From positions 505,991 through 569,990 of the forward strand of contig NW_017803157.1 in assembly GCF_001625305.1 (NCBI RefSeq): 64,000 nucleotides of DNA, written 5' to 3'. The first letter of the stretch is position 1; the number at the start of each line of letters is the position of its first letter. Positions 59,086-64,000 of this stretch are shown one piece after another. A program made the translations under genes and the position numbers. The notes below the pieces were generated by a model. That model searched no databases. It was not told the origin of the DNA and saw only the letters and a list, made by a program, of their open reading frames with translations. The stretch is from Branchiostoma belcheri. Lineage: Eukaryota > Chordata > Leptocardii > Amphioxiformes > Branchiostomatidae.

Positions 59086-59618
59086 TCAACACGGCCGTAC
59101 GTATCTGAAAGATGAAAAAAGTACAGGAAGAGGGGCACATATATTCGATGCCTGTATAAGCAACATCTATCTTAACTTTATGAAACCCTAAAAATACGGG
59201 ATCAAATTCTGATTGAAAAATATGTTTCAGCATTACACACGGTAGCCTTGGTACCATCCGGATTTCCGCTCCGCAACGATCGAAAAAATCACGTTGCGGA
59301 GCGAAAATCCGGATGGTACCCAGGCCAGGCTATACGCACGGTGGAAATGACACAAGTATTTGCTATATCCTTGGCGTTACGTTTATTTATCTTCAGGGTC
59401 ACGTCATTTCCAGAAGATCGATTTGAGGTGAACACCTGCAAACTTACCATACTGGCTGTCTTCCTTCTTATTTGTTAAGTCAACGCACTTTGAAGGCAGA
59501 TGATGAAATTACAATGCAAAACATAACAGGCTGCCCTGTATGACAATTTATTCAAAGGGAATAAAGTACTGTTCGGAGCTTTTCTGTCTGTTTGCCTGCC
59601 TGTCTGTCTCTCTCATTG

Positions 59619-59759
59619 CGCGTGTGTGTTTCTGTGCTCGTGTGCGTTTGTATGTTTGTGTGTGTGCGTTTGTGTGTGTGTGTTTGCTTGTTTGTTTGTT
59701 TGTTTGTTTGTTTGTGTGTGTGTGTGCTTGTTTGTTTGTTTGTTTGTGTGTGTGTGTTG
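59619..59759. repeat. GT / TTTG low-complexity run
   Basis: Alternating TGTG and TTTG units. It creates long cysteine/valine/leucine-rich frames in several phases that are artefacts of the repeat. Confidence 0.9.
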
Positions 59760-60609
59760 TCTGGTGATAATGGTAACAGAAATTGCTAAAATGCTTTAGG
59801 AGTGAATGAACGCAGCTTTTTGCATATTTAATTGTTATTAAAACCCCAACCTAGATAGGATTGTTTTACAACTGTATATCAAGAAACAACAATGCTAAGA
59901 AGATCTTCTTCCCACATTTTCTTGATACCAAATGGCCAGAAAAAGACATGAAATCTGACATCTTCGATGGCCTGTAGACCAACTACATTTGAATTTTTTT
60001 CTTGCTTTGAAGAAACATATCACGTCAGTCATATGCTGTTACTGTGGAGCATGGCGTAACGTCTCTGTATCTGTATACCCGGTATAACCGCCCTTCGGCG
60101 TAACACACCAGCTTCGCAGGCACGCGGCTCGGCGGCAGCTGGCTACATTACACCGAACGACTTGTTACACTAAATCTTTTCACATTTATTAAATTGCAGG
60201 AGTTGTTTAAAGCTTTCTAGTGATGATGCCCCAGCTGTGCTTCGTGACAACGAGTTCCAGCTAGTCTACGATAGTTCTAAAATACGAGATTTTGAATACC
60301 TCTATTTTTGGTTGATAACTCTGATATTTGAAGGCATTACTGTTTCTTGTTCTTTTTCTGGACTGGTATCAGATATTTAGTGGTGACTGAGAGGAAGGAT
60401 AAATTGGCCAAAAATGACCATACTCTGCATGACGTTTCAATGTGTGAGCTTATTAACGTAACGGGAACCGCTTTCTGACCAGAAATGACACAGACACAAG
60501 TGTATCCATAAGACATGTTGCTTTATTCAGTTCTCATCCCTGAGCCTGAAAGGTCTTATGTCCTCCTGAAAGGTCTTACGTCCTATAACGGACGACAGTT
60601 TTGGTGAGT

Positions 60610-62023
60610 TTACATGTCGCCGGTGGCAGGGTTCGCTTGGTCTGCGGGCGTGTGGACGCACCAGCCGTCGCCGACCCAGAAGTCCGTGAAGGCGCCGGTG
60701 CCGTAGTCAACGCAGGTCAAACCGTCCGCACAGTCGCAGTAGCCGCTGAGAGAGAGACCCTCGTTGTTGCAGGCGTCGTGCAGTTGACCCTGAAGAGTGG
60801 ATAAAGGAAGAATGTATGCTTTATACACTTTCACGTAACCGTACGAATTTTACGGAATTCAAACGAATTGTGCGGAATTCATACGAATCTTACGGAATTC
60901 AAACGAATTTTACTAAATTCATACGGATTTTACGAAATTCATAAAAATTATACGAAATACATACGATCCATTACTCCAGGTGCAAGTCACCAAATTAGTA
61001 AGGATCGTATGTTTCTGAGTAATGGATCGTATGTATTCCGTAAAATTCGTATGTTTCTGCTAATGAATCGTATGTATTTCGTAAAATTCGTATGAATTCC
61101 GTAAAATTTGTATGAATTCTGTAAAATTCGTAGAGTTCTTTGGCACCCCTGGGATGTATAATAGAAAGGAGAGACCCCAAATTACAGGAATCTACAGAAA
61201 ACAATGACGGCATTTCATGTCGACAGTTGCTGTCCTAGAAAGGTTACTGCCACGTAAACAGTGTTTGAAAAGAATTTCGTCATCTGGCAATAGCTTTTTA
61301 GTACAGTCGATGAGCCGAACTTTAACATACTAAAGTATGACTTTTCTTGGATCTAGACAAAGATTGCCGAAGCTACAAGTATTACGTACCAAGGGCTGGC
61401 AGGCGTTGACCAGGATGGATCTGACGCAGCACTCTCCTGGGTCACAGTCTGCGTCACCGTTAGGGCAGAAATACGCCGCCTAGCGGACAAGAACACAACG
61501 GCAAATTTTACATCAAATTTAAATGTCGTAATCATAGGAAACATAGGAGCGTCTACGTTAAGTACAATAATGGATCTAAACATGGACACTATGGAAAAGT
61601 TTGAATTCAGTACGACTGGCCATTCCTTTGTAAAAGTGTTCCTGGGCCAACTAGTTTGAACTACGAAGCATTCATTGATATGTAATATTTGCTTGATTAA
61701 GGATTTTATTGGTATCTTGTAGTGAATTTAATGCATTTACATTACTTTTCATAGCTAAATTTAATCCACGCTATCTGCCATTGACCCACGTTCATGCAAT
61801 CAATGCAAAGAACAATTATGACACAATTTTGAATTGTACTTTCTCTATAGATTGCAATGGATATATTCTCATTGATGAATATATACTGTAAATGTCATTA
61901 TGTGAAAAAGTTCCAAGTTTGTTTAGTAGGAGAATATTTCCTTCCCAGACGTAGTTAAATATCGAAGATATGACTACTTACGTTAGCAGCTGCCACAAAG
62001 GCGAGAAGAAGAACGATTTTCAT
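60610..62023 (-). CDS. Secreted ten-cysteine peptide D
   Basis: Exons: 61982-62023 (MKIVLLLAFVAAAN), 61390-61479 (AAYFCPNGDADCDPGECC...), 60610-60789 (GQLHDACNNEGLSLSGYCDC...GDGWCVHTP, stop at 60610-60612). 103 residues, phase 0. Same ten-cysteine spacing as peptides B and C, but the linker between cysteines 5 and 6 is QPLGQLHDA instead of the PGLYD type, and the tail is longer (to ATGDM). Intron 2 contains a palindromic 20-bp minisatellite. Confidence 0.88.
60844..61130. repeat. Palindromic 20-bp minisatellite
   Basis: Left arm 60844-60963: six 20-bp units like CGAATTTTACGGAATTCATA. Right arm 61030-61130: five units (one of 21 bp) that are the reverse complement (TATGAATTCCGTAAAATTCG). A GGATCGTATG/CATACGATCC pair flanks the centre. 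The whole could fold into a long hairpin. Confidence 0.9.
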
Positions 62024-62083
62024 GGCGATGTAGTTAGCGGGACGGTCAATCAGCAAGTAGAGGGATACCGGACTACAAGGCCC

Positions 62084-62203
62084 TGTATTTATGCAGTTAT
62101 AATTACCGTACGGTCATGAACTTTATGACCCTACATTCAAGATTATAATCATAGTAGTGTATGAACAGTCTAGTCCGGTTTGTATGGTAGTTCAAACATC
62201 CTA
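62084..62203 (-). promoter_or_regulatory. Promoter module of peptide D
   Basis: TATA-like CATAAATACA at 62084-62093, 61 bp before the ATG, and the upstream block CTAGTCCGG...CATCCTA at 62170-62203. Confidence 0.65.
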
Positions 62204-63178
62204 ATGACATCGTTCCAAAAAAATTGTGCAAATTTGAACTGTGCAACATTTCTTCTCGATCGAAGGATGGGCGCAAATGTAATATATGTACATGTATGAC
62301 TGGTATGTATAAACATAGTCTATTTCGTTAGACTATGTGAAAATCTCAATAAAATATGGGACGATCCTTACTAGGAGTTGGTATGCTGATCAAAATATAC
62401 GTTTTAGCATGTACGATGGAAATGACCTAACTATCAGCTGTATCCTTGGCGTTACGTCCGTGTGCTACCTTCATCGCCATCATTCACTCACGCACGTTTC
62501 GCACGTCGTTTGCAGAAGATCGATTTAGAGGTGAACACCTCAGGCAAATATCACAGTCTAGTTATCTTCCTACTTCCTCTCAATTTTTTGAGTCAACGTT
62601 TTTTCAAGGCTTTCCAGATTGTGAAATATGGACAGTAAGTAATAGAATGTCGCCGGTACTAATCTATATCAGTAGTACTTCCAATTGGCAACCGAGTGCG
62701 GGAAATATTGTTTTCGGCTTGTCTGTCTGTCCTCCTTTCCCTCGGTGTGTGTGTATGTGTTCACTTTGAAATAAATGAAAAGTTCTTTTTCACATCCTAG
62801 CAGTAAGGGTCAAATCCTGCAGCAGCTATTTTGGTAGCGTAGGTGGGTAACAATAGAATAGAATCACCAAATCAACGACATTTTAACGATGCAGGTTATG
62901 TAAAGAAACACATTATGTATAGGTCATAGTCATATATACATTCGATGGCGCAAATGCAAAACACGTTTTTTTATACTCTTAACGCTCTGATAGAGATCAA
63001 GTCAGAGCTATGAGCTTATCTTCATATAAGCACCTACCCATCACAAAGGACACAAACACACGTTTATGAATACAAGACTTTGCTTTATTCAGTTCTCATT
63101 AATCAGACATGTATCGACCTAAAGATGTTTCTCGGAGCTACATGTGTATGACGACAGTTTTTTTTCTTAGTTTCCCAC
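62204..63178. other. Intergenic region between peptides E and D
   Basis: Nothing recognised apart from the minus-strand AATAAA of peptide E at 63084-63089, preceded by a GACACAAAC block similar to those downstream of the other peptide genes. Confidence 0.7.
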
Positions 63179-63942
63179 TTAGTTTCCCTGGTTTCCCACG
63201 GCACCCGCAGCGGGGGCGGTCACACACCAGCCGTCGCCGCTGAAGAAGTCGGAGAAAGAACTGGTGCCGTAGTCGACACAGACCAGCCCTTCCGCACAGG
63301 GGCAGTAGCCGGTGATGGCCAGGGCGTCGTTGTTACAGTTATCGTACAAACGTCCCTGAGACGAATGAGGAAAGAGGAATGGTTGTAAACCTTATCATGG
63401 AAGTTTATCTGTGTTGGTAGTATAAAACATAGCTCAATATTAAACTTAAAATTTGATCCCTGTGTAACCTTTGTGTTGGAATATTTTAGCCTGGAGTCCA
63501 GCCTTGTTAGCTTTGGTCCTATCCCAAAGATCCGCTACCCATCTTGGGGAGCGGACCAAAGCTAACAAGGCTGGACACCAGGCTAAAATATTCCAACACA
63601 AAGGTTACACAGGGATCAAATTTTAAACGACCTCTGTCGCCTTCATCAGGATAACGCATTAACAATGACCAATCACTTCATAACGTAATCTCGCGAGAGT
63701 TACGGTTACAGACACGTGACCTTATTTACACGAGACTTTACTGATACGTGGACCCAAGGAGGTTAACCTCCTTGGTGGAACTGAACTTACACATATATAA
63801 GTATTATTGGATTTTATTGTATCTAAAAGAACAACGGGAAGGTTTTACGAACCAGGAACTGGCAGCTGTTGACCAAGAGAGATCTAACGCAGCATTGGCC
63901 GGGATCACAGTCTGAGTCACCGTTAGGACACAGCCACGCCGC
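63179..63942 (-). CDS. Secreted ten-cysteine peptide E, first exon beyond the right edge
   Basis: Exon 2 63853-63942 (AAWLCPNGDSDCDPGQCC...) and exon 3 63179-63355 (GRLYDNCNNDALAITGYCPC...GDGWCV, stop at 63179-63181). Same spacing and phases as peptides B-D. The exon 2 donor GTTCGT is weak. The signal-peptide exon should lie 0.5-1.2 kb to the right of the window, judging from peptides B-D. Confidence 0.85.
63400..63680. mobile_element. Fold-back element in peptide E intron 2
   Basis: Nested inverted repeats: outer arms AAAATTTGATCCCTGTGTAA and its complement, inner arms TATTTTAGCCTGG... . The minus strand carries CTGATGAAGGCGACAGAGG (63621-63649), matching 42148-42185. Confidence 0.75.
63754..63775. 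repeat. Perfect 22-bp palindrome
   Basis: CCAAGGAGGTT followed directly by its exact reverse complement, no spacer. Confidence 0.9.
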
Positions 63943-64000
63943 CTGGCGGACGAGAACATAATAGCAAGACTTACACCAAGTATCACAATGATAGAAAACA

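Larger units (their letters stand above)
58660..60609. other. Intergenic region between peptides D and C
   Basis: Besides the element at 58723 it holds a near-perfect hairpin (59250-59320), a GT/TTTG low-complexity run (59619-59759) and a copy of the 41352-type repeat (60061-60360). Peptide D's AATAAA is read on the minus strand at 60522-60527. No gene recognised. Confidence 0.7.

Noticed and set aside
59540..59789. Cysteine/valine-rich open frames of 65-75 codons
   Set aside because: Produced by the GT/TTTG run in two phases; no real protein signal.
50541..63942. Calling the ten-cysteine peptides venom-type toxins because of prokineticin-like spacing
   Set aside because: Cysteine spacing alone defines a fold shared by hormones, enzyme cofactors and antagonists; nothing here points to toxicity.

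Overview
The window reads as a lancelet (Branchiostoma-like) genome segment. The evidence is intron-rich chordate-type genes with consensus GT-AG splice sites, a single BMP type I receptor equally like vertebrate BMPR1A and BMPR1B, a two-kringle plasminogen-like protease, and dense short inverted-repeat and tRNA-derived elements. The assignment is inferred from gene content, not proven. All exons below were placed by hand from translations, splice sites and reading-frame phase.

Layout: (1) 1-37098, minus strand: BMP type I receptor (ALK3/6 class), nine exons seen, the last ~60 codons lying beyond the left edge. Intron 1 is 22.6 kb and intron 4 is 9 kb; both are full of short mobile elements. 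Intron 1 also holds two candidate alternative signal-peptide first exons (near 16.66 and 20.58 kb) and, on the plus strand, a lone signal-peptide exon resembling the start of CACHD1/alpha-2-delta-like proteins. (2) 38043-43305, plus strand: secreted trypsin-like protease with an N-terminal thrombospondin type 1 repeat, eight exons, head-to-head with the receptor. (3) 43920-49041, minus strand: secreted protease with two kringles and a trypsin domain, ten exons, tail-to-tail with the previous gene. (4) 50541-64000: a cluster of at least five genes for small secreted ten-cysteine peptides. One is on the plus strand and has two competing last exons; four are in tandem on the minus strand, the last cut by the right edge. 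They share a three-exon, all phase-0 structure, a TATA box about 60 bp before the ATG, an upstream conserved block, and a cysteine spacing close to the prokineticin/colipase/Dickkopf fold.

The two proteases and the peptide cluster all encode secreted proteins. Nothing in the sequence ties them to one pathway beyond adjacency. The peptide cluster is the strongest candidate for an undescribed system. The noncoding DNA is mainly remains of short non-autonomous elements (several terminal-inverted-repeat families, fold-backs, tRNA-derived SINEs), some with a hammerhead-ribozyme-like core. No rRNA, functional tRNA, CRISPR array or bacterial feature was seen.
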